In this document: one piece after another, positions 46,113 to 55,316 of the stretch
Layout: every line of letters begins with the position of its first letter
Numbering within the stretch: the first letter of the stretch is position 1
Assembly (NCBI GenBank): GCA_020683205.1
Contig: CP085689.1
Location: 3,404,230-3,468,229 of the forward strand
Length of the DNA: 64,000 nt
Reading direction: 5' to 3'
DNA from: Lentisphaerae bacterium WC36
GTDB lineage: Bacteria; Verrucomicrobiota; Lentisphaeria; Victivallales; SZUA-371
The notes under the pieces: generated by a model
What the model saw: only the letters and a program-made list of their open reading frames with translations
Databases searched by the model: none
What the model was told of the DNA's origin: nothing
Program-made: the position numbers and the translations under genes

Positions 46113-47384
46113 ATGAGCGAAAAGAATAAAGAAGATAATAATAAAGCAGTAGAGCAAGAAAACGTAAAGTTAAATGCCGAATTAAATAACGATGTTGAAG
46201 TCGATAATGGTATTTTTGACGAAGAGATCGATTTTTCTGATGATATGGACGAAGAAAGTGCCTCATTTTTTTCAGATGATTCAGATAACGCATTGTTGAG
46301 TTTTCTAGATGCTGATGCTGATATAGATGATTTTATTGGTGGTTTGGATAAAGATTTCTCAAAATCAGAAGATAACAATAATACTTCTGCTGATAATAGC
46401 AATAACAATGATGCTGATGAGGAAAAAATCAATGAGCCAACAGCTGAGCAATTAGAGAAAGAAGAAAAAGCTCTAGCAAACAAACAGCAGCAGCAACAAT
46501 TAAAGAAGAAGCGTGCTACTAAAGAAGAAGATATCCGTGCATTGGGCGTAAAAAATGACACAATGAAAGTCTACATGCAAGATATTGGACAAATTTCTTT
46601 GGTTAGTAAAGATGAAGAAGTTGAATTAGCTGCTGCTATTCATGGTGATGATTTAGAAAAACATGAAGATGCACGTGCGACTTTAATTAAAGCGAATTTG
46701 CGTTTGGTTGTAAAAATTGCCCATGACTTCAAAGGATTAGGTTTACCATTGTTGGACTTAATTTCTGAAGGAAATATTGGCTTGATGCGTGCGGTTGAAA
46801 AATTCGACCCTGAGAAAGGAGCGAAATTCAGTTCATATGCAGCATGGTGGATTAAGCAATCAATGCGTCGTGCATTAGCAAATCAAAGCCGTACAATTCG
46901 TATTCCAGTACAAAGTGCAGGTAAAATTAATAAAATTAAATCTGTGCGTATGAAATTAGCGGAAGAGTTAGGACGTGAGCCAACGGATGCAGAAATTGCA
47001 GAACATTTAGACTTTAGCGAAAGAACTGTCGCTGGTTTACGTTTGGCAGATTTGAGAACGTTCTCGCTACATGATCCAATTCAGCAAGGCGAAGATGGTG
47101 AATTCCAAGATATTATTCCAGATAGAGGAGCAATGACTCCAGATCGTATTCTTGGTGATGTTGAGTCGGTTGACCGTTTATTAAGTTTGTTAAAAGATCT
47201 TGAAGAACGTGAGCGTTTAATTTTGAAAATGCGTTTTGGTTTAGAAGGACATCGTCCGAAAACTTTAGAAGAGGTTTCTCAAGAGATTGGTCGGACACGT
47301 GAACGTGTTCGTCAGATTCAGAATCAAGCATTAAGTAAATTGCGCTCGATGCTTGCAGATGAAGCTGGTTTTGCGACAGATTAA
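46113..47384 (+). CDS. rpoD: Sigma-70 family RNA polymerase sigma factor
   Basis: 423 residues. The first 130 residues are very acidic (many Asp/Glu/Asn, ending in a QQQQQ stretch). Region 1.2 is at [18 protein letters not shown]. Region 2 follows with [20 protein letters not shown] and [20 protein letters not shown] for -10 recognition, then region 3, and region 4 with [20 protein letters not shown] as the -35 helix-turn-helix. The acidic N-terminus fits a primary (group 1) factor with region 1.1-like charge. It is shorter than E. coli RpoD because the non-conserved insert is missing. A group 2 factor cannot be fully excluded. No good Shine-Dalgarno. Confidence 0.85.
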   Translation: MSEKNKEDNNKAVEQENVKLNAELNNDVEVDNGIFDEEIDFSDDMDEESASFFSDDSDNALLSFLDADADIDDFIGGLDKDFSKSEDNNNTSADNSNNNDADEEKINEPTAEQLEKEEKALANKQQQQQLKKKRATKEEDIRALGVKNDTMKVYMQDIGQISLVSKDEEVELAAAIHGDDLEKHEDARATLIKANLRLVVKIAHDFKGLGLPLLDLISEGNIGLMRAVEKFDPEKGAKFSSYAAWWIKQSMRRALANQSRTIRIPVQSAGKINKIKSVRMKLAEELGREPTDAEIAEHLDFSERTVAGLRLADLRTFSLHDPIQQGEDGEFQDIIPDRGAMTPDRILGDVESVDRLLSLLKDLEERERLILKMRFGLEGHRPKTLEEVSQEIGRTRERVRQIQNQALSKLRSMLADEAGFATD

Positions 47385-47535
47385 GTAAAATTATTGAGAA
47401 AAAGTTTGCAATAGAGTAGAGTTATGATAAATTCTAACTTGTGAATGAATAATGAGTTAATAATTAGTGGTAAGTTCACTGCTATAAATTATAAAAGATT
47501 TTAACACCTAACTGATTGAAGGGGGTGAAATAGAT

Positions 47536-47700
47536 ATGACAGAGGTTCGCGTAAAGAAAGGTGAAGTTGTTGACCGTGCATTACGTCGTCTAAAGAAAAA
47601 ATTAGACAAAGAAGGTACTCTAAAAGACCTACGTAATCGTCGTCACTACGAAAAACCAAGTGAAAAGAAACGTCGTACACGTAAACAAAGAAGACGCTAA
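47536..47700 (+). CDS. rpsU: 30S ribosomal protein S21
   Basis: 54 residues, too short for most open-frame lists. [20 protein letters not shown] is the family start, and the protein ends in a very basic [11 protein letters not shown]. Ribosome binding site GGGGGTGA lies 8 nt upstream of the ATG. The sigma factor gene lies 150 nt upstream in the same direction, an association known from the rpsU-dnaG-rpoD operon of other bacteria, here in a different order and without dnaG. Confidence 0.95.
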   Translation: MTEVRVKKGEVVDRALRRLKKKLDKEGTLKDLRNRRHYEKPSEKKRRTRKQRRR

Positions 47701-47722
47701 TAGCATCTTTAATTGTTTTAAG

Positions 47723-47765
47723 AAAAAGAGTTTGATTTAATTTCTAAATCAAACTCTTTTTTATT
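47723..47765 (+). terminator. rpsU terminator
   Basis: Perfect stem AAAGAGTTTGATTTA / TAAATCAAACTCTTT with a 5-nt loop, followed by a T tract. Confidence 0.92.
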
Positions 47766-47790
47766 TTTATTTTTATTTTTATTTTTATTT
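47755..47790. repeat. Short tandem repeat TTTTTA
   Basis: Five near-perfect TTTTTA units directly after the rpsU terminator stem. Low-complexity tract, no function inferred. Confidence 0.7.
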
Positions 47791-47903
47791 AGGAAAAGGA
47801 ATTTGTTAAAAATTTACTGTATGATTAACATTTTTCAATAGTAATATTTTCACAGATTCCTACTATAGTACCATGCTTTCCTTTAAATGAGAATTTTATC
47901 AAA

Positions 47904-48623
47904 TTATTCTTCAATTTTTTTTAAATTGACCTCTACTCTAATTCCTGCCTGATACCAGTTTTTATAAGTTATTTGAAGTTCAGTAATGCTTTCAATATTC
48001 ACTATTGCTTCAATATCACCATCTTCAATAATATTGTAAGCAGATTCGATAAAAATTGATATTGGGATTCTCAAAGTTTTTGCATTTAAGTCATATTTAT
48101 AAGCCTTTAATCTATTAATATTTGATTTTGAGAAAAAATTATAAATATCAACTTTGTGGTTAGATTTTACATCGTTGTTGATTATTGCCTTTTTTATAGC
48201 TTCAATGTGACCCAAAGTAAGCAACTGGCATTTGAACTTTATTAAAAAACTCTCAGTTTTTATTATTCCTTGATATTTGTCGCGCTCTTTTATGTTATTT
48301 ATTTCATCTTCTTTATAAAGGTTATAAGGGATATCTAGTATCCTAATTTTTTCAAATTCAATGCTAGGTTTATCATATTTTTCTTTTTGATGACTCCAGT
48401 TGAAGTCAATTATATGATTTAATATAAAACCAGCTTTATAAAAAGTTGCATCTTCTTCCCACTTTGAACATGGATTATCTAGAAATCTTGGGAAAATAAA
48501 TTCTAATTTAAGCTCACCCATTAAATAATTAAAGTTAATATTTAATACTTTAATATCAATCAATTCAGGGATATTTTCATATAATGATTTCAAAATGTGA
48601 TTTTCAAATTTTTTAGATAACAT
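47904..48623 (-). CDS. Hypothetical protein, cytoplasmic
   Basis: 239 residues, no signal peptide and no membrane segment. A lysine/isoleucine-rich alpha/beta protein with an aromatic CSKWEEDATFYKAGFILNH region and a C-terminal ITELQITYKNWYQAGIRVE strand pair. Not recognised. GAGG lies 9 nt before ATG. It follows the frameshifted gene at 48644 by 20 nt, probably as one transcription unit. Its AT-rich composition and position left of the RHS array suggest accessory DNA; an immunity-type role is possible but unsupported. Confidence 0.55.
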   Translation of the reverse strand: MLSKKFENHILKSLYENIPELIDIKVLNINFNYLMGELKLEFIFPRFLDNPCSKWEEDATFYKAGFILNHIIDFNWSHQKEKYDKPSIEFEKIRILDIPYNLYKEDEINNIKERDKYQGIIKTESFLIKFKCQLLTLGHIEAIKKAIINNDVKSNHKVDIYNFFSKSNINRLKAYKYDLNAKTLRIPISIFIESAYNIIEDGDIEAIVNIESITELQITYKNWYQAGIRVEVNLKKIEE

Positions 48624-48643
48624 ATAAAAAGCCTCGATTTGTT

Positions 48644-49122
48644 TTAAATTGAAAGATCTACTCGAAAAGATTCAAAATAATCATCCTCTGTTTCTAGCAT
48701 TATACCAAGTAACAATTCTTTTTTTAAATCATAAAAAACGATAGGTTCAAGGTTAAATTGAAGCCATATATTCACTAAGTTATTAGCATTATTATTGGCA
48801 GAAACCTTAATCCACTTTTCGATATCTTTATAGCTATCTGTGGATATGAAAATGTGTTTATCCAATGCTAAATGAGAAAGTTGAGAATTAGCCCATTTAG
48901 TCAATTCTCCTAGTGAAACTTTACTGCTTATTGAACAAAAAGTTTTAGTAAGATATGTATAGAAATATTGCCAGGCAATTTTGCTTGGTAATAATTCTTT
49001 TTTATTTTCAACAATGCCAAAGCACGTGAATTCGAAATTATTTTTTAAGTAGTTAAATTTATCTTCTAATTCTTTACGTTGTTTTTCTCGCGATATATCT
49101 TTAATTTTTCTTGTAGCGTCAT
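48644..49122 (-). pseudogene. Hypothetical gene with a single frameshift in an A tract
   Basis: ATG at 49122 with AAGG 7 nt upstream opens MTLQEKLKIYRE and then hits a stop. Shifted by one base within the AAAAA of that region (near 49086), the frame continues with KQRKELEDKFNYLKNNF, CFGIVENKKELLPSKIAWQY, down to RVDLSI at 48644. Restored length is about 158 residues. This is either a recent inactivation or a slip-prone tract; the sequence cannot distinguish them. No family recognised. Confidence 0.7.
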
Positions 49123-49223
49123 AATTTACCTTAATTTGTTACGTTTTGAAAAATAGCCCTTTTTTAAAAAAACTCGTTAGTAGTCATTATCTTTTTTATT
49201 TTCTATAACAAATTTCAAAAAAA

Positions 49224-50312
49224 TTATATCTCATACAATTTTGATGTCATGAATCCAGTTTCATAAAAAATAAAATCCCTCTTAGAAAAATTTTCTTGTG
49301 ATTCAGTGCTGTATACACTAGCTTCAATAATATAGTCTTTTAATTTTTGATTGACATTGAAGTAGTTTTTAGGAATAATAAAATAGTTTTTTTTATTGGG
49401 TTTTAACGTGAAACTAGGACCTCCTTTTACTCCTTTTTCCCTAAAAGATAAGTCAATTTTGTACTTATTGTATTTTTCAATATTTTTTATACTCCATGTA
49501 ATTATATGTTTATTATTTTCCCATTTATATTTCAGGTCTAAAATAGGAATTGATATTTTCATTTTTTGCTTGTGATTACCTTTAGAAAAATGAAATTCTT
49601 TATTTAAGAATAAAACGACCCCGCTTTTCAGTTCTACCTGTATGATAAAATTATATTTCCTTGCTTGAAGATTAGAAAAAATAATTGATTTATTGTTTTT
49701 AACTATTTTAATCATTGGATCATTATGACCAATTCCGATAAATTTATAGCTTTTAAAATCTTTAAATGTCCCATTTTTAATTTCAAAAACAAATTTATTT
49801 TTATGTATCTTAGGAGTTCCATTTCTAATAATTTTAAATTTATTTTCATCCAAGGTTTCACTCATTTTAAGTAATAACGTGTAATAATAATTTAATTCAC
49901 TGTTGCTAAGTGTCGCTTTATTAACTAATAAATCTACACATTTCATCAAATGTAAGTCTATTTCATTTTGATTTTTAGCTTCAAGAGCATTAATGCAGAC
50001 TCCTTTTTCAAAGTGAGCAAAAGCTAATGTTACATTGTTTTTATTTTTATCTAAAATTTTATCAATGGATTTTTCATAAACACGTAATTTTTCTTTATTT
50101 AAAGTTTTCAAAATATAATGCATTTGAACAAATGAATTATAAAGATCATCATTCTTATTTGCTGTTACATTATTTTTTAATTTATCAATGATTTTGTCAC
50201 TGACCTGTGACAGTTGTTTATTTTGCTTAACATTTAAAAAACAAAGGGACGATAGCAATATTATTGCAATAATTAATAATTTTTTCATTATATTTCTCAT
50301 TTTTAGGTTCAT
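49224..50312 (-). CDS. Exported protein of unknown function
   Basis: 362 residues; the start could also be the ATGs at 50300 or 50288, since none has a good ribosome binding site. Hydrophobic N-terminus (MKKLLIIAIILLSSLCF) acts as signal or anchor. Residues 40-170 look helical (TPR-like spacing, for example LAFAHFEKGVCINALEAKN). Residues 170-360 look like beta-sandwich repeats (KYKWENNKHIITWSIKN, fibronectin-like). Not recognised. It lies directly downstream of the most decayed RHS relic and could be a surviving cassette gene; that is inference. Confidence 0.55.
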   Translation of the reverse strand: MNLKMRNIMKKLLIIAIILLSSLCFLNVKQNKQLSQVSDKIIDKLKNNVTANKNDDLYNSFVQMHYILKTLNKEKLRVYEKSIDKILDKNKNNVTLAFAHFEKGVCINALEAKNQNEIDLHLMKCVDLLVNKATLSNSELNYYYTLLLKMSETLDENKFKIIRNGTPKIHKNKFVFEIKNGTFKDFKSYKFIGIGHNDPMIKIVKNNKSIIFSNLQARKYNFIIQVELKSGVVLFLNKEFHFSKGNHKQKMKISIPILDLKYKWENNKHIITWSIKNIEKYNKYKIDLSFREKGVKGGPSFTLKPNKKNYFIIPKNYFNVNQKLKDYIIEASVYSTESQENFSKRDFIFYETGFMTSKLYEI

Positions 50313-50825
50313 TTTTTATAACTTGTTTGTATATTAAAATTTATAATTCATTAATAATCAAAATTTTTCATTTTGGATTAATTGAAATTAATCTTTAAAA
50401 ATTCATTGTTTTTTTTACTTCATAAAATGGGTTGTTATATTTGGGTAAACTAATATTACTAAGAGTTTTTTTGAGAAAAATTAATATAATTGTTAAAATA
50501 GAATTTGCACCGCGTAGATGCTAGAAATTAATCAAAAATATGTTTTCTATTAATAATAATCTCTTGTAGACCTTAGACTTAAAAAAGTCAAAAATTAAAT
50601 TTGTCCTAATAATGACTGCTTGACAAACAAATTTTTTTTCTTACAAAAATTATAAAGCCAGCCATTATTACTCTCCCCTTGGCCAATTACCAAAAAAGAA
50701 AAATATGTATTTTATAAATTTATAGTATATCCTTATATGAATAGCAATATAATATTGTTTTATTTAGTCCGTTCATCTAGCTATACTTAGAGCAATCGTT
50801 TCATGAATGTTGATAGTATCTTTAG
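50313..50825. other. Non-coding stretch left of the RHS relic
   Basis: About 510 bp of very AT-rich DNA with no open frame. Its position, between a relic RHS core piece and the gene at 49224, is where a toxin tip would be in an intact cassette. Nothing protein-like was recognised, so the tip is lost or unreadable. Confidence 0.4.
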
Positions 50826-50983
50826 TCACTAGACATTGTAATAACGGTAAATTAGACCTGTTTCGCTTTTGGTATATGCCACGGTTTCATTATCTAGCAA
50901 TAAATGATTGAATGGCGAATAAGCATAATGATTCGCTATTGAACCCGAAGCCATATCAATAAAAAGACTAGCTTCATTTTTTA
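50826..50983 (-). pseudogene. RHS core relic (cassette 10)
   Basis: Conceptual translation gives FIDMASGSIANHYAYSPFNH, then LLLDNETVAYTKSETGLIYR and YYNV-stop. It is recognisable as the core end with an internal deletion of about 12 residues and several substitutions. No tip follows. The most decayed member of the array and the leftmost. Confidence 0.85.
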
Positions 50984-51036
50984 ATTCATTTATTACTGTC
51001 AAATAAAGAAATATTTGCTAATAATTTCAAAGTTTG

Positions 51037-51588
51037 TCACTTTTTTGACTTTCGTGGATAACCCATAAAATTACAGTAAGGTAACGAATCAAAAAAAACT
51101 TTTGTAAAAATAATTAATTTTTTATCATCAGCAAAAAGAGTAAGTTCATAATCTTTTTTATCAAAAGAAAGAATTGCAAAAATATACCCCGATTTATATA
51201 TAGTAGTAACTTTCTTTTCAGGTATGAATAGATAAAAAACATCTATTTTTTCGCAAAAGGCATTAGTATAAGTTAAACTACTTTTAACTACATATACTAT
51301 GATTGTATCAGATATTTTAATCTCATTGACTATTCTTGTTTCATCTTTAGATTTAGGGTAATTTTTGTTAAAAAAATTATCCCAAATATCTTTGTGATTA
51401 ATATTTTTTAAATTCATCTCAAATTTTTTCTTTAAAATACGACTTTCTTCTTTTACTTTTTTATATTCTATTGTATCTTCATATTGTAAATCTTTTATAT
51501 ATAATTTATTCTCATTAATATGAGAACTCCATTGACAAAAAACTATTGTTAATGCGGTTGCAATATTATTTGATGATGATATAAACAC
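51037..51588 (-). CDS. Putative immunity protein of cassette 9
   Basis: 183 residues, GTG start with GGAGA 7 nt upstream. No homology recognised. Mixed alpha/beta with a charged helix YKKVKEESRILKKKFEMNLK and a hydrophobic strand region SGYIFAILSF. A hydrophobic stretch of about 13 residues at the N-terminus could be a weak signal peptide. It follows the broken tip of cassette 9 in the slot occupied by immunity genes in other cassettes; the role is inferred from position only. Confidence 0.5.
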   Translation of the reverse strand: MFISSSNNIATALTIVFCQWSSHINENKLYIKDLQYEDTIEYKKVKEESRILKKKFEMNLKNINHKDIWDNFFNKNYPKSKDETRIVNEIKISDTIIVYVVKSSLTYTNAFCEKIDVFYLFIPEKKVTTIYKSGYIFAILSFDKKDYELTLFADDKKLIIFTKVFFDSLPYCNFMGYPRKSKK

Positions 51589-51619
51589 TTAAAATCTCCA
51601 AATTTATTTGTTTGTTTTC

Positions 51620-52380
51620 TCACACATAGCCACATAATACATTGTAAATTCCTCTATCAGCTGTTTCTTGATCTAATACTAAGTTTTAATCAGTACCATC
51701 AGTATCTTTAGCCTTAGTAGCAAACTGGTTTATGAGGCCAAAGTGCATTAGAATTTTGCCTATACCAATGATAACCAATAGATTTCCCCCTATGATGTTC
51801 AATAAAAAGTACTACCTTATGGTAACATTTATCACAATTCTTACCTTGAGTACTATATTTCACATTATCTTTGCTATAATCTCTCCTAGCTGAAGCCATT
51901 ATTTGAGCACAGTACTGAAGACGATCATCACTTTTCTTATATCTACACACGCTAGCATCTCTGGGCTGAGGGTTATGTTCTCTTACTGGTCCATAATAGA
52001 TATCTCCATGGGTAGGACCATGCATGTCATTTAAAGCATAACTATAACAATTGTTATATCCTTGGGTTCCCTCTTCATTCCATTTATCAGTATCTGCTTT
52101 TACTAATCTTAGGAGATCAATATAAAAAAGAGGGTTGTTTTTTACAAAACCATAAAGCAAATTAAATTCATTATATTTGGTAAATTCACCAATAGGATCG
52201 TGTTTTGTCCATTTGCTATTGGTTGGGTTGTAATAACGGTAATTATAATAGCATAAATTTGTTTCATTGTCAAAATATTCACTTGAAAACTTAAATAGGT
52301 TGTTCACGCTTTCGGTATCGCTTTTCAGCTAACCGAAAGGTGAATATTTGTATTTACTTGAAATACTTCCATCAGTTAAA
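51620..52380 (-). pseudogene. Broken RHS tip, cassette 9 (NCYSYA/HWYRQ family)
   Basis: The core piece is more diverged than in the others and has a nonsense codon in place of the Gln of SPFGQL. From 52307 the frame is open: FKFSSEYFDNETNLCYYNYR, then a tip with GYNNCYSYALND, IGYHWYRQNSNALWPHKP. At HKP a one-base loss shifts the frame; the other frame continues TKAKDTDGTD-stop-NLVLDQETADRGIYNVLCGYV. The NC-Y-YA ... HWYRQ ... HKP ... ADRG-Y--xCGY pattern resembles a tip family I recall from other bacteria. Cys and His suggest a peptidase-like or transferase fold, unproven. Confidence 0.75.
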
Positions 52381-52396
52381 TTTTTAGTTTATAAAT

Positions 52397-52594
52397 TTAT
52401 TTTTGTTTTTTAATTAAAAGTAAAAAAACACAAACCGTATAGAAGAAAAAAATAAGCTCCATTATTAGAGGCATATTTGATGGTTTTGTTTTATCAAAAA
52501 ATACTCTACCGATAAGAGAAGTCATATAAAAACTTCCCAAAAAACTGGTATAAAAAAACATAAATGTATATAATTTTCTTTCATGTTTCCTCAT
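52397..52594 (-). CDS. Small two-span membrane immunity protein of cassette 8
   Basis: 65 residues from the ATG at 52594, which has AAGGTGATC upstream; an in-frame extension to 52735 only overlaps the tip gene and is rejected. Two hydrophobic segments (FMFFYTSFLGSFYMTSL; LIMELIFFFYTVCVFLLL) with a short loop. Clearly homologous to the gene at 55092-55304 (shared pattern FMxxYTxxxGSFxMTSLxxRVF), and both follow the same tip type. Probably protects the inner membrane from that tip. Confidence 0.65.
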   Translation of the reverse strand: MRKHERKLYTFMFFYTSFLGSFYMTSLIGRVFFDKTKPSNMPLIMELIFFFYTVCVFLLLIKKQK

Positions 52595-52607
52595 TTGATC
52601 ACCTTTC

Positions 52608-53435
52608 TCATATTTTATTTTTCCAACCCAATGGCCCTTTTTTAGGAATATTTTCATCTTTCTTTTTCTTTGGATTACCAGCATAAGGGTCTTTTTTAGA
52701 ACATTTTGCAACACATTCTGATGGAGTTGATACAAATTTTTGAGGAGCTTCTTTGTCTTGATATACTTTCACCTTAGGCTCTGCATCAACCCATTTTCCG
52801 TTCTTACAATGCTGCCATATCAATACATGTCTAGTTCCTACAATATACCACTTATTTCCGCATTTATCTTCACACTGTTTAGAACAAAGCTCCTTTTCAG
52901 GATTGTAACGTGTAGCTCCCTCTTCTTCGCAGTCATCTTTAATTTTGTCTATTACAAAATAAGCACCCACCCCAGACAATATACCACTTAAGATAGCTAT
53001 TAGTTGCTGTATTATAGCAGGGTTAATATATGCAGTAGTTGACTTATTTCCTATCAAATCAATCAAATTGATCACATTATTATTAACAAAACCGTATAAA
53101 TTAAATCCACCGTATTCTTGGATTGGGTCTCTGCTGAGCCATTTGCCTATTGTTGGGTTGTAATAACGGTAATTGTAATAAATTAAGCCTGTTTCTTTTT
53201 CAGCATATTCAGAACTGAATTTGAATACGTTTTCAACATTCTCATCTGTTTTTGCTAATTGTCCAAATGGGCTATAATCGTATTTATTAGCGATTTCTCC
53301 TGTTGTTAAATTAATTAACTGCGTAATATTTTTATTGCCATCGGCGATGTAATTAAATACCACACCATTTTTTTCTAATGCCAATAAATTATCACCTAAC
53401 CAAACAAATCTATCACTTATTGACCCACTATTCAA
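52608..53435 (-). CDS. Orphan RHS tip, cassette 8 (membrane-segment tip)
   Basis: 275 residues from a TTG that is merely an internal core codon; no ATG or ribosome binding site is present. Core residues 1-118 are subtype LAKTDENVENVFKFSSEY. The tip begins after NLIDLIGNK with a hydrophobic span (IIQQLIAILSGILSGVGAYF), followed by a Cys-containing region with CEDKCGNKWYI, RHVLIWQHCKNGKWVDAEPK and ending GPLGWKNKI. The last ~115 residues are nearly identical to cassette 6, while the hydrophobic part differs. Likely a membrane-acting toxin, by inference from the small membrane immunity protein that follows 13 nt later. Confidence 0.75.
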   Translation of the reverse strand: MNSGSISDRFVWLGDNLLALEKNGVVFNYIADGNKNITQLINLTTGEIANKYDYSPFGQLAKTDENVENVFKFSSEYAEKETGLIYYNYRYYNPTIGKWLSRDPIQEYGGFNLYGFVNNNVINLIDLIGNKSTTAYINPAIIQQLIAILSGILSGVGAYFVIDKIKDDCEEEGATRYNPEKELCSKQCEDKCGNKWYIVGTRHVLIWQHCKNGKWVDAEPKVKVYQDKEAPQKFVSTPSECVAKCSKKDPYAGNPKKKKDENIPKKGPLGWKNKI

Positions 53436-53498
53436 CTCATCAACGGTTATATTATAAATAAAACACCATAATTCTTTAACTATGGTGTTGAATAAAGC

Positions 53499-54056
53499 CT
53501 AATTTTTATCCTTAAATTTTGTATGAGGTTCCATCCATACAAAAGCATTGAAAATATAATACCCCCTCATAGAGAGAGATTCAACGTTTTCTTCAACCAC
53601 ATTCCATGGATATCCGCCAACCTCTATGGTTTCATAACCAATTAAAGTAACTTTTTTACCATCTTCATCTAAAAACTTATAGTAATAACGCATAGGTAGT
53701 TTGATGATTTTTTTTAGTTTTGTATCATCAATTTCCTCTATATTAATATATATTACTTTTGAACGACCTTTGCAGTTTGTATTAACAACAGATATAATTC
53801 CAGATACCTTTATTACCTCACCAAAATTGTGAGGTAATTTTGCATTAACTTGGGATACTCCATCCCTTGTTTTATTTAATTTTATGATGCATGGCTTCTT
53901 TTTGTAACCTATAGGGTTATATGTTGAAGTTGTCTTTGTAGTATTTTGCTTTGCATCATTTGATTTTTTTAACCCTAAAAACAATATAGAGCCCAAGAAC
54001 AACATCGTAAGTAAAAATAATAAGTAGCTCTTGTTAGTTAGATATTCTTTTTTCAC
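53499..54056 (-). CDS. Membrane-anchored putative immunity protein of cassette 7
   Basis: 185 residues. N-terminal hydrophobic anchor YLLFLLTMLFLGSILFLGL, then a soluble beta-rich domain with a GKVTLIGYETIEVGG-type segment. ATG start 11 nt after the tip stop. Not recognised as a known immunity family. Anchored outside the cytoplasmic face or in the periplasm, which would fit a tip that acts there; inferred from position. Confidence 0.6.
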   Translation of the reverse strand: MKKEYLTNKSYLLFLLTMLFLGSILFLGLKKSNDAKQNTTKTTSTYNPIGYKKKPCIIKLNKTRDGVSQVNAKLPHNFGEVIKVSGIISVVNTNCKGRSKVIYINIEEIDDTKLKKIIKLPMRYYYKFLDEDGKKVTLIGYETIEVGGYPWNVVEENVESLSMRGYYIFNAFVWMEPHTKFKDKN

Positions 54057-54067
54057 TTTTTAATTCC

Positions 54068-55048
54068 TTATTTTTTTTTAGGTTTTGAATCTTTTTCAGG
54101 TTCAAAATTTTTATCACCGCAAACTAAACACCATGCCTGACCATTAAAATTAGTATTCCCGTAATAGACAGAGCCATCTTTTCCTTTATGCTCTCCCCAT
54201 TCGTCTTCAGTCCAAATATATATACGTCCTTCTTCTGTGATGTCTTCTTTTGGGTAATTATCTCCTACACCATCACCATTTTTATCAGGATTATTATAGT
54301 GATTTCCAGAAGTAATAGTTCCATCTGGATTTACATAACCATAATCAAACTTAATACTATCTTCATCCATACCTTCCTTATCCCAATTACTAAAATCAGC
54401 TTTGCCTGTTTTAGGGTCAAACGTTACATCAGGATTTATACCATCTTTGCCTTTATCATTCCAAAAGTGAACTGAAAACATTTTTGGACAAACCTTGTCT
54501 TTGCATTTATTTTTCATTTCTCCCTGAGCATCTGTTGCTTGTTGTTTTGTTTTATAGCAATTATCATGATTTTCAATAACTCCAGTATTAGCACAAACAA
54601 CTCCGACACATCCCCTATTTATTTGTTTTCTCACCCAAGGTGCATATATAATATTCCCAGGATTTTCTTTAAATTTAGGGTGTGCATCAAAATATTTTTT
54701 TAAATAATCTTCCAACGACATTTCTGTTCTTAATCCTAAAATATCATAGAAAACAATTGGATTATTGTACGAATTCCCATAAATGTTTTCTCCACCTTTT
54801 TCTTGGATTGGGTCACGTTTTAACCATTTTCCTGTGCTTGGGTTGTAATAACGGTAATTGTAATAGATTAAGCCCGTTTCTTTTTCAGCGTATTCACTAC
54901 TGAATTTGAATGGATTTTCAACCGTTTCTACGTCCGCAATTAGCTGACCGAATGGCGAATAATCATAACGATTCGCTATTGAACCCGAACTCATATCAAT
55001 CAACTGTGTGATATTTTTATTGCCATCTGCGATGTAATTAAATACCAC
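54068..55048 (-). CDS. Orphan RHS tip, cassette 7 (RGCVGV family)
   Basis: 326 residues from a GTG inside the core; no own ribosome binding site. Core subtype LIADVETVENPFKF. The tip follows VFYDILGLRTE: WVRKQINRGCVGVVCAN, NCYKTKQQATDA, MFSVHFWNDKGKDG, SIKFDYGYVNPDG, and a C-terminal WCLVCGDKNFEP. The RGC-G, FDYG and C-x-x-C blocks are reminiscent of a polymorphic-toxin tip family with a catalytic Cys that I recall, but I cannot name an enzymatic activity with confidence. Confidence 0.72.
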   Translation of the reverse strand: MVFNYIADGNKNITQLIDMSSGSIANRYDYSPFGQLIADVETVENPFKFSSEYAEKETGLIYYNYRYYNPSTGKWLKRDPIQEKGGENIYGNSYNNPIVFYDILGLRTEMSLEDYLKKYFDAHPKFKENPGNIIYAPWVRKQINRGCVGVVCANTGVIENHDNCYKTKQQATDAQGEMKNKCKDKVCPKMFSVHFWNDKGKDGINPDVTFDPKTGKADFSNWDKEGMDEDSIKFDYGYVNPDGTITSGNHYNNPDKNGDGVGDNYPKEDITEEGRIYIWTEDEWGEHKGKDGSVYYGNTNFNGQAWCLVCGDKNFEPEKDSKPKKK

Positions 55049-55091
55049 ACCATTTTTTTTGGCATTTTCGACATCATTAATGATTTTTCTT

Positions 55092-55304
55092 TTACTTTAT
55101 AAGTCTATCTTTATTTTTAATTAATAAAATCAAAACGCAGACAGCATAAAGGAGAAAAATAAAATCCAAGGCTATTTTCGGAATGGTAGACCTCTTTATA
55201 ACCTCAACAAATACTCTGTTAAAAAGAGATGTCATATGAAAACTTCCTATATAAATAGTGTATATTGACATAAATCTATATATATTTTTTTTACTGTTAA
55301 ACAT
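55092..55304 (-). CDS. Small two-span membrane immunity protein of cassette 6
   Basis: 70 residues. Two hydrophobic spans (FMSIYTIYIGSFHMTSL; ALDFIFLLYAVCVLILL) and a basic C-terminus. Homologous to 52397-52594, the partner of the same tip type. Starts 12 nt after the tip stop. Confidence 0.65.
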   Translation of the reverse strand: MFNSKKNIYRFMSIYTIYIGSFHMTSLFNRVFVEVIKRSTIPKIALDFIFLLYAVCVLILLIKNKDRLIK

Positions 55305-55316
55305 AAAAACTCTCCT

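Noticed and set aside
46037-46561. Open frame of 174 codons on the minus strand, rich in Ser and Leu
   Set aside because: Antisense to the acidic, Asp/Glu-repeat N-terminus of the sigma factor gene; low-complexity shadow with no ribosome binding site.
49224-50312. Immunity gene of the relic cassette 10
   Set aside because: Position fits, but with no tip left and no recognised family there is not enough to claim it; listed as unknown exported protein.
52595-52735. N-terminal extension of the cassette 8 immunity protein
   Set aside because: It lies in another frame of the tip gene; the internal ATG has the ribosome binding site, and homology with the cassette 6 partner begins there.
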